The notes beneath the pieces are model-generated. The model made no database searches. It saw nothing but the letters and a program-made list of their open reading frames with translations, and was not told the DNA's origin. This document shows, one piece after another, positions 1 through 13,000 of a stretch of DNA of 64,000 nt; the stretch's first letter is position 1, and every line of letters starts with the position of its first letter. Source of the stretch: Haliclystus octoradiatus (taxonomy: Eukaryota; Cnidaria; Staurozoa; Stauromedusae; Haliclystidae); assembly GCA_916610825.1 (NCBI GenBank), contig OU744451.1:20547482-20611481 (forward strand), read 5' to 3'. The position numbers were made by a program, and so were the translations under genes.

Positions 1-36
1 CAAGGATCAACAAACTTGCAACTGCTTGAAATTAAG
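1..36 (+). CDS. Candidate penultimate coding exon (3' part) of the upstream receptor paralogue
   Basis: Twelve open codons (reading QGSTNLQLLEIK) run from the window edge to a possible GTTGAC donor at 37. They precede the convincing last exon at 366-470 and end in phase 0, which fits it. The stretch faintly resembles the equivalent exon of the downstream receptor (SKLIQLLSRD). The donor is weak and the piece is short, so this is only a suggestion. Confidence 0.3.
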
Positions 37-365
37 GTTGACTCTTGTTAGGCACACCAGCAGATCTTTATTTAATAATAGGTAATCAATTTTCATGAAA
101 ATCTCTATTCAATAGTTTAAACATTGAACAAAGTGAATTGAAATTTCCATTTTAAAATCTAAGAACGGAGTGCATTTCTAATTAAAATGAGTAGATATAA
201 TCAATAATTCTGTGCACATTTTAAGGCACATATATTTTTCCAGACTTTGTGTGATGAATCCCTTGGTAGGGACGAAGCACGTGATATTTCAATTATCTGT
301 GTTTTTAATCTTTTTATCAATAATCAATTTTATTTATGGCAGTGTTTATATGTTTGTATTTTTAG

Positions 366-470
366 ACAAATGATTATCATATTGAAAGAACACCAGACAT
401 GTTAAGAAAAATAGTTAAAACACCAAATAATACACCAAAAACACCACAAGTGGTTAACTCAAGTCTTTAA
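366..470 (+). CDS. Last exon of a tandem adhesion-type GPCR paralogue
   Basis: After a T-rich tract ending in TTTTTAG, 34 codons run to a TAA stop. The peptide opens TNDYHIERTPDMLRK, closely matching TNDKLLRTPEMLMK, the opening of the last exon of the receptor gene at 46843-46938; both follow a phase-0 acceptor. This marks the 3' end of a paralogous receptor gene on the same strand, about 3.4 kb upstream. The tail is Thr/Pro/Asn-rich and ends NSSL, which has the X-S/T-X-hydrophobic form of a class I PDZ ligand. The rest of that gene lies left of the window. Confidence 0.7.
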   Translation, partial: TNDYHIERTPDMLRKIVKTPNNTPKTPQVVNSSL

Positions 471-3259
471 TATAATCGATATTTCATATAATACGCTGTT
501 TAATTATAACAAATTATTGACGTTCTCCAATTCTTATATTTTATAGTGTATTTGTAAAATGAGATTTTGTTTTCGTTGAAATCGTCACTTTTGTACATAC
601 TATTCATTTTGATAAGTTAATATTATACAATTTTATTATTACATTTCTTTAATGATATCATTTTTATTTATTCTGTTATATACATTAGTACTTTATAGAG
701 ATTTTAGTGATGTCAATATTGTTAATGACTCACGGAGACAAACTTGTTTTTATTATCAATATTTATATTAGTTTTATATTAATATTCATAAGATGATTTT
801 ATTATCAATATTCATAATACTTTTATGTACTGATCAATTTGAAGACGAACTACAATGATAAATATGCAACATTTTATGATTTGTTTTCTTTTTATTAATC
901 TCTTCGTTGCTTTCTTGTTATTTCTTTTATTTAATAATGTTGTTCTTCTCATCTGGATTCAGTGCTTGCTAGACTGGATGTTGTTATGGACTGTAAATGC
1001 TACAATCTTACGACTGATTGTAACATCCAGAAGTCTGACGGTACAAATATATATATTTTACGAATTTTATGTATTATGAATACTCAAAATTTGAGCCACT
1101 CATTGGCTAAAATTAAAGAAGTGATTCAATGGTCAACACTGATGACTTCTTCTATTGCCGTTGTCTATTCTGATTAGATAGTGATGGAATGTGCATTAGA
1201 TTAAAATGATCGAAGAAAATTACTAACTGGAGTTGATAATTGAACAGCTATGCAGGGGAATTCAATTATATTGACTCAAAGTTGTCGACAGACTACAAGT
1301 AAAGTCTATATAGGAGTCCTAGGAAGCTACATTTTCAAGATGAAATCATTTTGTTTTTGAAATATTTAGGTGCTAAAGACTCACATAGCCTCTAAATTGC
1401 AGTACTAAGGCTACGTCGAGTAACATAAGATATTATCATGATTCCATGAGCAATATGCTATTGTTCATGTGATATTATGCCTTGGTACCTTATCTAGGAG
1501 TTAATGGGTACAATTTTGTTACCCTTTCATTGTGGGCGTTAGCCTTTCAAAAAGATGTTAACGATAACTTTTATAATTTGAATAATATATTAAAAATAAC
1601 AGCATCTTCAAAACATACGATTTCTCAAAAGACGATTGAAAATACAGTCAATGTAATTTTGATAGGAGGTGAATCCAAAGCTTGTAGCTCCTGCCATGAA
1701 CTTTACAGTATGAAGGCATGCGGAACGAAACATGCGACTTTTTTCTATTTTCTTTTGTTTCTATCACAATAGTAAAAGACTAAATAACCTAACAACTTTA
1801 TAAAAACTACAAAGAATAAATCAATGTACTCAATGGCAATGTTGAGAATAGTTTTACGTCACTGGAACCCCGATTGATTGTCGAATTGTTTGATCAGTGA
1901 TTTTTGCCGCAGCATCATTCTCCAAACAATGACAGACAATGACGTGCATTTTCTCTACTCATGAGTAACCTCTTTCCGAACGCATTCTGTGTGAAGGAAA
2001 TTGTATTTTATCATTTCAGATCAGATTATGATGATTACAAGCTTCTGCACTTGACTGTTTCATTTTCGAGGTAAAGGCTTGGTTAATTAGTATTGAGAAA
2101 ACTTGCTGATAAAACTGCGCTATAATTTGGTCAAGTTGTACACTGATTCTTGTATATGTGAAAATACACTGGAAGTTTGAGAGGTAATCATAAATTCATA
2201 ACGTGATGTACAATAATTGTTATTGTGATTAAGCTTAGCCCCTTAATATTATCATTTAATTAATTAGTGTAAAATTATTATTTAACCCGCTCTTTGAGTA
2301 CAATTATCCTATCCTTTCTTTCTGTAGATTGCTACATAGTCAGCATCACAGGTAGGCCTACAGGCCCTCATAAATTGCGTGTCAATTTGTTTACCCAAAA
2401 CAAGAGAATCAATTCTATCTTTTGATCTATCTTCGCTATGTATGACCTCAACTGTCAACACTACAGTAAGCTAATGAGCACGACCAAATACACATTCAAA
2501 AGCTAGTCAGCCAAACAACAGTACGTTATGCCTAACTGTGACTAACTATAACTGACTATGACCTTTGCCTAGACATTCATGAAAACTTGAAAGTCGATTG
2601 AGAAGACTTTAGTGTGACTGTACTTTTGAGACCATGCAAAAGAACAAATTAAGGAGAGTAGGCTAGAGAAAACTAAGAGTGATAACTTTAACAAATGTAT
2701 TTTCTGACCGTCAATGGCCCCTCGACGAACAGTACTGAACAGTAGCCTCTACCTGACTGCATAATTGTCACGTAATCATAATTGTTGCGCGGATGCGCGG
2801 ATGATATTTTGTATTTTCAAGAAAGTTTAACACCAATTCAAGAAAAATGCAGTCCCCGCGCACGACAAAAAATGCAGTCAGGGGCCTCTAGAGCCTACTG
2901 GATTGGAATTGTTTTCAGGAATATGGTTAAAACACAATAAACACACAATTCAGTAGAAACTTAGCGTCACCTTTTATAATTGTGTATAGCGTACTGAATT
3001 AAGCTAATATTCCTGGCAAAATTTGATATCCTTCATATAATTGTTTATAACGGCACATTGCCTATATGGTACTTTTTGCAAGTTCCCAAGGGGTGCAGAC
3101 TTGCAGCTATAATCGGTTTCTACTGATTTTCTTTTCATTAATACTAACAGTTCATGAAAATGGATCGATTTAATCAAATTATTATGGATCCAAGTCCGGC
3201 GCATTTTGGGTCAAAAAATGATTCAAAATAGGATTCATCAAACTTAGGTAGGCTACTAA
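471..3259. other. Intergenic region between the two receptor paralogues
   Basis: AT-rich sequence with no gene I can support apart from a weak exon remnant at 963-1177. It must contain the 3' UTR of the upstream paralogue and perhaps distal regulatory DNA of the next gene. Open frames near 855-1079 and 1482-1772 show no recognisable domain. Confidence 0.6.
963..1177 (+). pseudogene. Possible remnant of a VWC-like receptor exon
   Basis: After a plausible acceptor (GGATTCAG at 955-962) an open frame contains DCKCYNLTTDC. Its C-x-C-x6-C spacing equals that of CNCQSTRIEC in exon 2 of the receptor gene. It lies between two receptor paralogues, so a decayed exon of a third copy is conceivable. The rest of the frame does not align convincingly and no donor was found. 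Confidence 0.2.
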
Positions 3260-3378
3260 ACAAGAAGCCCCAATTTTCATGAATTTTTCATGAACTATTC
3301 ACATTAACGAAAATTGGAGCTATTTAACGTTCATGAAGGGTTCATAAACTCCTGAACTGCTTTTTTTGAAGGAGCAGG
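3260..3378. repeat. MITE family A (GTTCATGAAC palindromic element), degenerate copy
   Basis: Contains the family core: TTTTCATGAA, TTCATGAACTATTCA, then ATTTAACGTTCATGAA and AACTCCTGAACTG. The termini are decayed. It lies about 350 bp upstream of the proposed first, non-coding exon of the receptor gene. Confidence 0.6.
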
Positions 3379-3429
3379 CCTGCTATGTACAACTATGTGT
3401 TATTTGTTAAATTATTTTTGATCATGAAG

Positions 3430-3652
3430 TATAGTACAGTAGCCTATAAACCGCTTAATTGCAATTCAAAATTGTAATCGATTTCACTTCATTTATTTGA
3501 ATTTGCATTTTGCACCTACCGGTATCCAAGATTGTGTAAAAAGGACTTAACCAGAAATTAGTTATGTGGATTCAAAGCCTTGTTGCAGATAAGCGAAAAT
3601 TTCACTTGTTCAAAATGCATTTAAGTTAGTTGACTTTGGGTATCTAAAATTT
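3430..3652. repeat. Degenerate copy of the CAGTGTAACCC (Tc1/pogo-like) MITE
   Basis: The order AAACCGCTTAATTGCAA ... TTGCAGATAAGCGAAAATTTCACTT ... AATGCATTTAAG parallels the cleaner copy at 59055-59238. The ends are eroded. It sits immediately upstream of the proposed 5' splice donor of the receptor gene, so it may contribute to that promoter region; this is inference. Confidence 0.45.
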
Positions 3653-3720
3653 ATTCACGTTATCATTTTACTTCTTTGGCACTATTTCGTGTGGCTCTTT
3701 GGACCCTGTTTAATAGACAG

Positions 3721-3847
3721 GTAAGTATTTAAAGGTTTCAAATCCGATTCTGACCTAGACATTGAAATAGTCCAGTCTAGAAAGGTATAGATATGATACA
3801 TCTTGACAATACAAATGATTATTTATTTTGATAAATTTCCTTTTCAG
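3721..3847 (+). other. Proposed 127-bp intron in the 5' UTR of the receptor gene
   Basis: A strong donor (ACAG|GTAAGT at 3717-3726) and an acceptor (TTTTCAG ending at 3847) flank an AT-rich interval ahead of the start codon at 3929. It would place a short non-coding first exon ending at 3720. Only transcript data could confirm it. Confidence 0.4.
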
Positions 3848-3928
3848 GTTTGATCTTTAAAATTATGTGATGACAACCTCATTACCAAATTGGAGTTTTT
3901 ATCATCCCAGCTAAGCTGTTTAATAACA

Positions 3929-4082
3929 ATGACCGCCTGCAAATTTTGTTCCTTATGTTTTCTTGTGTTACTAATCACCACTGTCGTCATAAGTCAGACT
4001 GTTACTGACACTACAACAAAAGCACCATCAGACAATAGCACTATAGTCGTTACAGCAGTGTTGCCTCCCTTGGTACCAACAG
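3929..4082 (+). CDS. Receptor exon 1: signal peptide and Thr-rich linker
   Basis: ATG at 3929 starts MTACKFCSLCFLVLLITT, a typical signal peptide, with likely cleavage after VVIS. A Thr/Ser-rich stretch follows (VTDTTTKAPSDNST), likely glycosylated. The exon ends in phase 1 at ACA G|GTAATG. Confidence 0.8.
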
Positions 4083-7000
4083 GTAATGAATTACAGTAAA
4101 ATCTAGCAATAGCTGTTCAGGATTTAACAGTATTCTGTGAATAGCAGTAAGCCAAAAAGTCTGCGAATGAGTAATTCATTCTCAAACTTTGCTAAATATA
4201 TAGGCCTACCGCTAACAACGGATTCTTCCAAAACCGGTAAAATGATTTGCGTAGGCCTACCGCTATTGCCAAATTTAACTGTATTTACAAAATTGCCATT
4301 ACAATGGGTTACACATTTTTTTTCACAAAATGTGTATGAGCGAACCATGATGTAGGACTTTTCAAGGATGTTACTTTAGATTACTGAACTGAACGGGTCT
4401 AGTTACTTGCCTGTTATATTTCTAAAATGTATTGTATCAGAAAGTTCTCCCATGCGAGAAAGTTCCAAAGTATCACTTTTAATGGCTTCATTAGCTTGGA
4501 TGATATGAATTACAAATTTTTTATGCATATATTTCCATCCAATCAACATTAACAATATTCTAATGGACAATTAGCAGTAGCAGGATAATCGTTAGTCTGG
4601 GTTACACACCGCGATTCTTTTGCAAAAGAATAGGGTCTGTGTGATTCGCGCAGTTCTCTGTCCAGCCACTTTTCAAAAACGTAGAGCGGAAATTTCTGAT
4701 CGATGCATGGTTAATCTATTGTTCTTAGTGAATAAATTCATCACCTCTGTTCGATCAATTAGTTGTCATAGCTACGAAGCGTAAAATAGAACTTACTGCG
4801 ATCATGTTAACTGAAGTAAACAAAGTAATGTGAGAATCCCTTTGAGAATCACCTTAATCTTGCATAATTATGTGACAACAATATTATTCTGATACTAAGC
4901 CCAGACAGAGAAACCGAGCAATTCACATAGACCCTATTCTTTTGTCAATGAAACGCGGTCTGTAACGCAGGCTAGATAACCTTAGTCTACAGATAAAAAG
5001 GCTCGCATATTTTTTTTTTAATTCATCTGTTTCCAAATTTAAAAATACAACAGAAGCTAATGTTTGTAAAATGGTGAATGTTGATTAGTATCAAAATGTA
5101 AGGAATCCCCCCCACAAATTTGCTGAATTCTGTTGAATTTCAAAACTTATGAGATTCCAAATACTTTAATCCCCATAGCCTCAAAATTGATCTGGGCATT
5201 CTCTTTTTTTCAGTATGCCTTAAGCCTAAAATGAAGCTCGGCAATGTAAATTATATTCTGTATATCAAAAAAAATCAACTGCAGGGAAACTTTGACTCAA
5301 CTGTGCCATACCTCCTTATAAGTAGCCTTGACAAATGGATGAATTACAACCACACCACAGTTTTAATTAATGTTTTGCGATTCATCTTCATTAATTTATA
5401 TATATATTTATTTCATTTATATTGGCATTTATTTTCAAATAGTTGGAATGGTTGACAATCACAAACGAGATTTCAATTATGTTTTTGCATTGTTGTTTTA
5501 GCTGTTCCATTTAAATTTTGCTGTTCTTGCCAATAAAAAATCTATTTTTGGTCATATGTAGGAAAGGCCTAGATATTAATTCAATGAGCCATACAAATAT
5601 CAATGTTAATAAATAGCTGTCACTCATATTATATTACCTTTTTTATTAGAATGCTCATTTCAAGGAAATATTTATCAAACAAATACAGATTTTGAAATTT
5701 TCTCCCCTGTTCGACCCAAATGCGCTAGATGCAATTGTCAGAGTACTAGGATCGAATGTTTTCAAACTTTCACTGCTGGTGATTTTCAAGCAATGGACAG
5801 ATGTATTAATCAATGTGATGAGTTTGCAGAAGCAGCAAAAACACGTAAGCATTTATTACTAATGTATCTTGGATATACTGAATCACTACTGAAGACCTAC
5901 TGAAATCATACTTTTGAATAGTAATAGATTAAAAACCAATTTCCAAAACTTACGCAACTTTTCACTTTTTGGTTGGAATGGCAGCCAATTCCCCTGCGAA
6001 AACAGTTCAGAAATTCACAAACAGTTCACAGACAGTTCATGAACCTTATATGGTCCCAAATTTTCATAAGCTGTTTGTGAACTGTTCATGAACTTTTCAT
6101 GAACTGTCTGTGAAGGTTCATGAACTGTTCATGAACTATTCATGAACTGCCTGTGAGGGTTAATGAACAGTTCATGGACAGTTCAGGAATATCAGAGCCA
6201 TTTAACGTTCATGAACTGTTCATAAACTGTTCATGAACTCCTGAACTGTTTTTTGCAGGGGTTATGGATCTCCATGGTGGATGTGTTTTTGTTTAAACTC
6301 TGCCAATGAGATTGACAGTCTATGTAAGTCTATTGTCTTCATCCGCATAGAAAAGAATTATATTTTATATTAAGTTGCTATTCCACGTATGATGAATTGA
6401 TATTTATATATGAGAAAATATGTGAGCAAATTTGAGCAAAGTCAATGTAGGCCTAAAGAATTTCTTTTTTAGTTATTCAGTTGTAAATGTATTTTACACA
6501 CCAAAATGCTTCACTTTCTGAAATATCAATCATAATATTCTCTATTAGAATTCAAATGAAATTCATATTCATTTCATGATATCCAATTTTGCTACTTTCC
6601 CTTCTGAATTTTCCCAATCTTCCTCAAACCAGAGCCGGGCTTTTTGCTCCCAATATGACATATTTTTCAAAATTAAAACATTGTCCCATAACCAGGACAG
6701 GACATTACATTATGTCATACGTCATACCTCCTTGACAGGGTTGACTTTACATCAATCCAATCAATAAATAGTTGAATTTTCAGGATGCTAAATACATATT
6801 TTGTGATATGGGTCAATGGTATATTCTAGAGTTAAATGTAACATGAATGGACTAGAAATTGTTATTATGTGGTAGTTATTGTATATTTTTATTAAATGTT
6901 TATATCCGTCTATTTGTTGACTTCTCCATTGTAGTAAATGCTTGTGGTGCTTGTATTCTGTCGTGTCCATTGTAGTAAGTGCTTGTGATGTCTGCATCAT

Positions 7001-10000
7001 TGCACCCATTCGTCGCCGTTTTAGCGGGGATTAGCATTAGCAATGCGTCCCCTGGTGCTTGGAACTTGTAATGATGTTGGTTGTAAAGGAGGGGGTGGTG
7101 GTTTTTTTTTTTTTTTTTTTGGATTTATCATTTATCCACAAACCGGGTAAGCTTGCAGCTTTTTTTCACCGGGGTGGTTGGTTAAATTGCTTAGTATTTT
7201 GAAGCTTGTGTGCGTTTATAGCCGGATGCCCTTCCTGACGCCAACCTATAGTGCTCTGGCCAGGGATTGAACCCGAGACCCTGCGGGCCGTGGTCCAACG
7301 CTCTAACCACTATACCAAGGCCGCACATAGGGATTTGTGCTGGATCTGGTGGAGTGACATTTGCAGGTAAGATCACATCAGATGGGGTTTCGTTGGCATG
7401 TGGTATGGTTGAGGGTGCTGCACAGGTAGAATGTCGAATGCGGAGGAATCCTCGGTTTCGTTGCAAAATTTCGGCCGCTGGATGTCTTGATAAAGTATTC
7501 ATGTTGAGGAAGGACCTCTACAATGGATCCCGGAATAGTCCAGTTTTTAGTGGCATGGTGCTGGATGACCACAGGGGTACCGACTGCAAGAGGTTGAAGG
7601 GCGTTTGAATGTTGATCATAGTGTACGTCTAACGAGAGTTTTCACGTTTCTGTAATTTCATTAAGCTCCTGCATAGTTTTGGTCCATTTCGGGTCGTAGG
7701 CAGAATGATGTACGGGCAGTCGTTTACGAAGAGGATGTCCCATAAGAAGCTTGGCAGGTGAGTGGCCTCCATACTTCGGTGTGTTGCGATAAGCAATAAG
7801 TCCTATCAATAACGCCGGCGAGCGCTGTGGGCGTGTGTATCACTGCTGCTTCAGCTCGGCCATTAATAGTGGAGAGACAGGGAGAGGAAGGGTCCAAGTA
7901 TGCTCCCCAATCTTTCAAGAAGTCCTGAACAGCAGAGGCGGCGAGTTGTGGGCCATTATCTGGGTGAAGGATTTGCGGAACAGCGTTATTTACGAAAAAT
8001 TGACGCATGGCTTGGATGATATCACTAGCACATGGGTGGTGTGTTAGCTTGACAAGGTGAGGCCAACCTGTATATTCGTCTGCTAAAGTGAACCATGTAG
8101 TCCCACCATACTCAAATAGATCCCTGTGAACCTCCTGGAATGGTCGAATGGCAGTAGGGTTGTGCTGCTTGACCATATGTGGATGTGAATGGAGATGTTC
8201 TTGGCATGGTTGGCAGCGACGGATGGTCTGTAGTGTATCGTTCGTTGCAGTTGGCCACCAGAAAATGCAACGCATTCGCTTCAGGGTCTTCGTTTCACCT
8301 TGATGAACAGCATGAAGCAAGTTAGGGTGGTCTTTTGAAGCGGTTGACCAATTTCAAAATGATGCCATCGTATATTGTTATATATTGTTACTCTCACTTA
8401 TTATGAAAATGGTAATCTAGTTATGCAAATTAAATTATAGGCTGTAGTAATCTGAACACATATTAATAATGTTGTTTTGAGAATCTCTAGCAATGAATTT
8501 GTTTGCTTATTATGTAGGTTGTCAAAATCCAGTAACATTTGCTTGCAACAGTTTTACTAACAATGTGTCATGGAGCCAAGATGGATGTCAATATACATGT
8601 AATAACAAAATATTGACAACTGATATGATCAAACCAGCATGGTGCCAAAGGTTACTCAATCAAAATGACTTTTGTGTAGCAAGTTGCCCTGGTGTGTATA
8701 CAATCCTGCAATAGCTATTATGAAAGCCAATTCATTTTTTGATCATGAGCATATGATCTCATTTATTAACTGTTTGTTAAAACGTTAGTGATAAAATTGA
8801 TTGTATTATGAGCTCCTTATAAAATAATGCCATTTAATGTTTACGAATAGCATATCATAGGGTTGTAAGAGTGGTATTGGCTTAAACATGGGGCAATTAT
8901 CTTTCTTCAATTCGTGCTTTTGAAGTTTTTGAGAATCGCACCTTGGAGGCTAAAATTTGAAAAGTTAATACTGTTTCTTAAGCTACAAATTCTGCTATGA
9001 ATCAGTGCATCAAGCACCATTTCTAAGACCAAATCAATTAAGGTTGCCAGTCAATCTTATGCCTTTAGCATAGAATATTTAACACGTTACTAGACATACA
9101 GTACCGACGTATCTGCATATCGATCAATATATTCATAGCAAACAGGTCCATTACTTCTCGTTAATGGCTGATCAATTTTATTTAGATCTGACATCTGAAT
9201 TGTTACCAAGTATAGACATCGGCTGTACCCCTGCAAAAACAGTTCAGGAATTCATGAACAGTTCATGAACAGTTCATGAACGTTACATGACCCCAAATTT
9301 TCATGAACTATTCATTAACAGTTCATGAACATTTCAGGAAAATTGGAGCCATTTAACGTTCATGAACTGTTCATGAACTGTTCATGAACTCCTGAATAGT
9401 TTTTCGCAGTGGTAGCCTACAATAATGTCCATGATTGTACACCTTTGAATTGAATTTTGTCTTGAAAGAGTCAACATCTTCATTTTTGAGAGTTTTGTTG
9501 TTAGCCTAACCTGTGCAAAAACAGTTCTTGGGTTCACGAACGTTGATTGGCCCAACATTTTCATAAACTGTTCATAAACTCCTAAACTGTTTTCCACAGG
9601 GGATATTGTAAAACAGCATCTGAGAGTTTACAATCATTCGTTTTTAATTTTATTTAAGTTCCTTTTTGTGATTTATTCAATTTCTATAGTTGATAATGAT
9701 GAAGCGTTACGACTTTATGGTGATGTGTTTACGTTTTGTAAGCAAAAAGTAGCTATTGTTTACCATCATGAACTATGTGATGGAAAGCATGACTGTGCAG
9801 ACAAAACAGATGAAGAAAATTGTACAACTCGTATGTATCTGTAATATATCCATTCATTCAATTAATGCTGTTCACATCATAATCATTATCATTATTTATT
9901 TCAGAGAATTTTTAACACCTAATTTTGCCTGCAAAAATGTGATGAGTTCATGAATTATTTTGTGAACCTCTTCAAATGTTCATGAACACCTTATAACCAG

Positions 10001-13000
10001 TTTGTGAACAGCTAATGAATTTAGTTCATGAATGTTTTATTGCCAAATTTTCATGAACTTTTTCACAAATATTTTATAGAAATTGGGACATTTAACGTTC
10101 ATGAACCATTTTCATAGGCGTTGGTAACCTGAAAATCTTTTTTCAAAGATTAATAAACAAACAACACTAGACTGTATTGTATTTTTATAACAATATATGT
10201 TACACAAAAATAAATTATGTTATTTAGTGGGAGCTTTTAAGGAAACATTTGAAGTCTGCTTGTTTGGTACTTCTTTAAAAGTTGATTGTAGACAGTAGAT
10301 TATCAAATTTGTCTTATATTTGTTGCCTGAAAACTGAATCTGTTACTTTAGAAGATCATTTTTTTACACTATGAGGATTATTAGGCCTACAATATATATA
10401 TATTCTATAATCAGCTATTGCACTTTCACAGTTCTATAGGGAAATGTTCAGAGATTAATAGACTCCATAACCCATAGTTAGCCTTCCACAGCCTAAAACC
10501 ACATAGTATCAAGTTTAACTGGTATATAATTTATCAATTATTTTGAGTGATGATAAAGCGCAGATGTATATATTAGATTACTAATTTAAAATGCGATTTT
10601 ATTGTTTTTAAAAGATCATTTAAGTGATGTTAAATTCAGGTATGTCAAGACGATGTAAGTCAATAGAGAACAAATTAATTATCAGCCGATACTAACAGCA
10701 TGCAATCATGATTGCCAGATCAGGCCAGGGCTGCAAGCGCCTTAGTGTAAAGTAAGTAAAGTAATGTGGACGGTGTCGCCCTACCGAAGGCACCCGTACC
10801 ACTCATCTATTTCTAGAAGAGTGGCTCTTTTCGCTAAGAGCAATGATGTTAAACGCTCCTTAGATCTCAGCCGCGACACTGCAGATCAATTTCAACAGAT
10901 TTCATGGCAGATAGGCCTTGATTGTCAATGCGCAACGATGCGCCGCAGCTACTCACAATGCAATTCCTTCTGAACCATTCCATCCGCCATCCTTAGATGG
11001 TACTCATTTGGTGTTTCAGATAAAGTCAAGGCTGAGTTGACCTGAGGGGGATTTGAACCACAGTCGATGAGATATGATACGATGTGAAGTTCGGTTGCTC
11101 TGCCAACTGAGCTAATCACCCCTTAGTGGAGAGCATTTGCTATCATATGGGTGCAATTATAATTATAATACAGATGTTATAATTACTAACATCTGGTAAG
11201 TGTAATCTCTTGTTTGTGGATGCCCGAGATGTTAAGGCTGGGTAAACTCTTGACATTGTGGTCTAGCGTGCTATCAAAATTTGGTTTTTACCAAATTACT
11301 ATCTTGATTTTATCTTGCCCTTACTAATTGTTATTGATTTCTTATTCCTTTATTGTCCTCACTGAGTATATTCACTTACCGAGTTCTGATTGCTTGTAAC
11401 ATTTTATGTTTATTGAACGTTATGTTTATTTCTGTTCCAACTGATCATAGCTCATCCATCTTCGTGGATTGTTTCATAGCCTACCTTTCTTAATTCTTTG
11501 TAGTAATTGCTCCAAGCTATACTTAACGATTTGTATTGTCGTTATTTACGAATTATGCCTAGTCCAACAATAAACTCTTGTGATTTAACGCTTTCCCTTC
11601 AACTGTTGCAGATGTTGGACTTTTGACTGCCAATAAATTATCAGACGGTGATCTCCAATCAATTGTGAGGGAGGTGTCCGAAAGTGTTGTTCAGTATCTA
11701 TAGGGCATACTTACTCCACTTCCAATTGGAAGCGGTTAGTCAACCATCAGACAAACATCATCAACAGCAATAAGTAGCCACACATGTGAGCACTTGTTGA
11801 TGTACCTTCAGCTCATACTGTAACACCGCTGTGCTTGAATCGTTTTACTGATAAATTGAATACACACCCAGATCAAATCTTTGTGGTCTATGTGTTATGC
11901 GGTATTAAGCAATGCTTTCGTGTTGGTTTCTATGGTAACCAAACCATCAATTTGGCAAGGAGAAACAGACCATCTGCACAGTCTATTCAGATGGTTATAG
12001 ACAGCTATGAGGTTCACAGACGCAGGGTGTCATGCCTATTCAAACTCCTGTTACCGAATCTACATGTTAGTATTTTGATAAAATTCGAATGCGTCATTGA
12101 GTGCGGACGGGTTTTACACAGCTCCTACCAAAGTGATTATTATCAAGTTTATTTTTATATTAACTATCTTTAATATATTATTTTCAATTAGTATTTTATT
12201 TTGCAAACTGTTTTAGATATTTTTATTTTGAAAAAGTTATGGATTTATATTGTTTTTTGCACTTCCTTTTCATTGACAAAGAGTAATCCACTTTGAGTCA
12301 TCCAAGTAATAAAGCATTTTCAACACTTTACCGATTTGGATTTACTTGTTATGTAACTGTCATCCTTATCTTTAAATGGTTGTATTGGAAATACTGGTCT
12401 AAAATTTATAAAAGATTTATTATTGGAAATGAATATTGGAGATTATTGCTATTATTTTTGTTAAAAATTAGAATTTTTCTTGAACATTTGAAATCTCAGA
12501 ACATTTTTTATCTTTGGCGTTCTATTGTTTCGAATTCGAATTTCCAATTCGAAAAATAGAATGGGTGAGAAATTGAATGGATTATCTAGCCTAACACCTT
12601 TAAAAGAACATCTTAATAATCTTCCGCGAGGATTTGTTAACTGCCACTTGAACATTCAAGGTCTAAACAGTGATTTTAAACAATCTGAAATATCACTAGC
12701 TCTGCATATGTCGAGAGTGGATATATTTGCTATAACAGAAACATGGTTGTCTCCAAAAATGGATTCTTCATTATTAGATATACCTGGATATACATTATAC
12801 CGCAAAGATCGAAATGATGGCAGAAAAGGTTGTGGGATTGCAGTTTATATTTCTTCGAGGATTGAAGTAAAAGTAAGAGACGATTTAAACATTTTACAAA
12901 GTGAGATTTCTGAACTATTATGGATAGAAATAACTTTCAAGTCTGCAAAACGACGATTGATTGGCATATGTTATCGCCCACCTGATATTGACATTAATAT

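Noticed and set aside
855-1079. Hydrophobic plus-strand open frame of 74 codons
   Set aside because: Low-complexity T-rich sequence gives Phe/Leu-rich translation; no splice context and no conserved pattern in this frame.
1482-1772. 96-codon plus-strand open frame with CSSCHELYSMKAC
   Set aside because: No recognisable domain, no Kozak-like or splice support, in intergenic DNA between paralogues; left unannotated.
5991-6261. CRISPR-like array
   Set aside because: The repeats are self-palindromic with no unique spacers, and the context is a eukaryotic intron.
7102-7120. Poly(T) run as a terminator
   Set aside because: It is the complement of the SINE poly(A) tail.
7267-7608. 113-codon plus-strand open frame
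   Set aside because: It is the opposite strand of the SINE head and the Ty3 fossil.
10760-11122. Functional tRNA gene
   Set aside because: The tRNA-like head lacks a credible full cloverleaf, is joined to a long body and exists in three diverged copies, which fits a SINE better.
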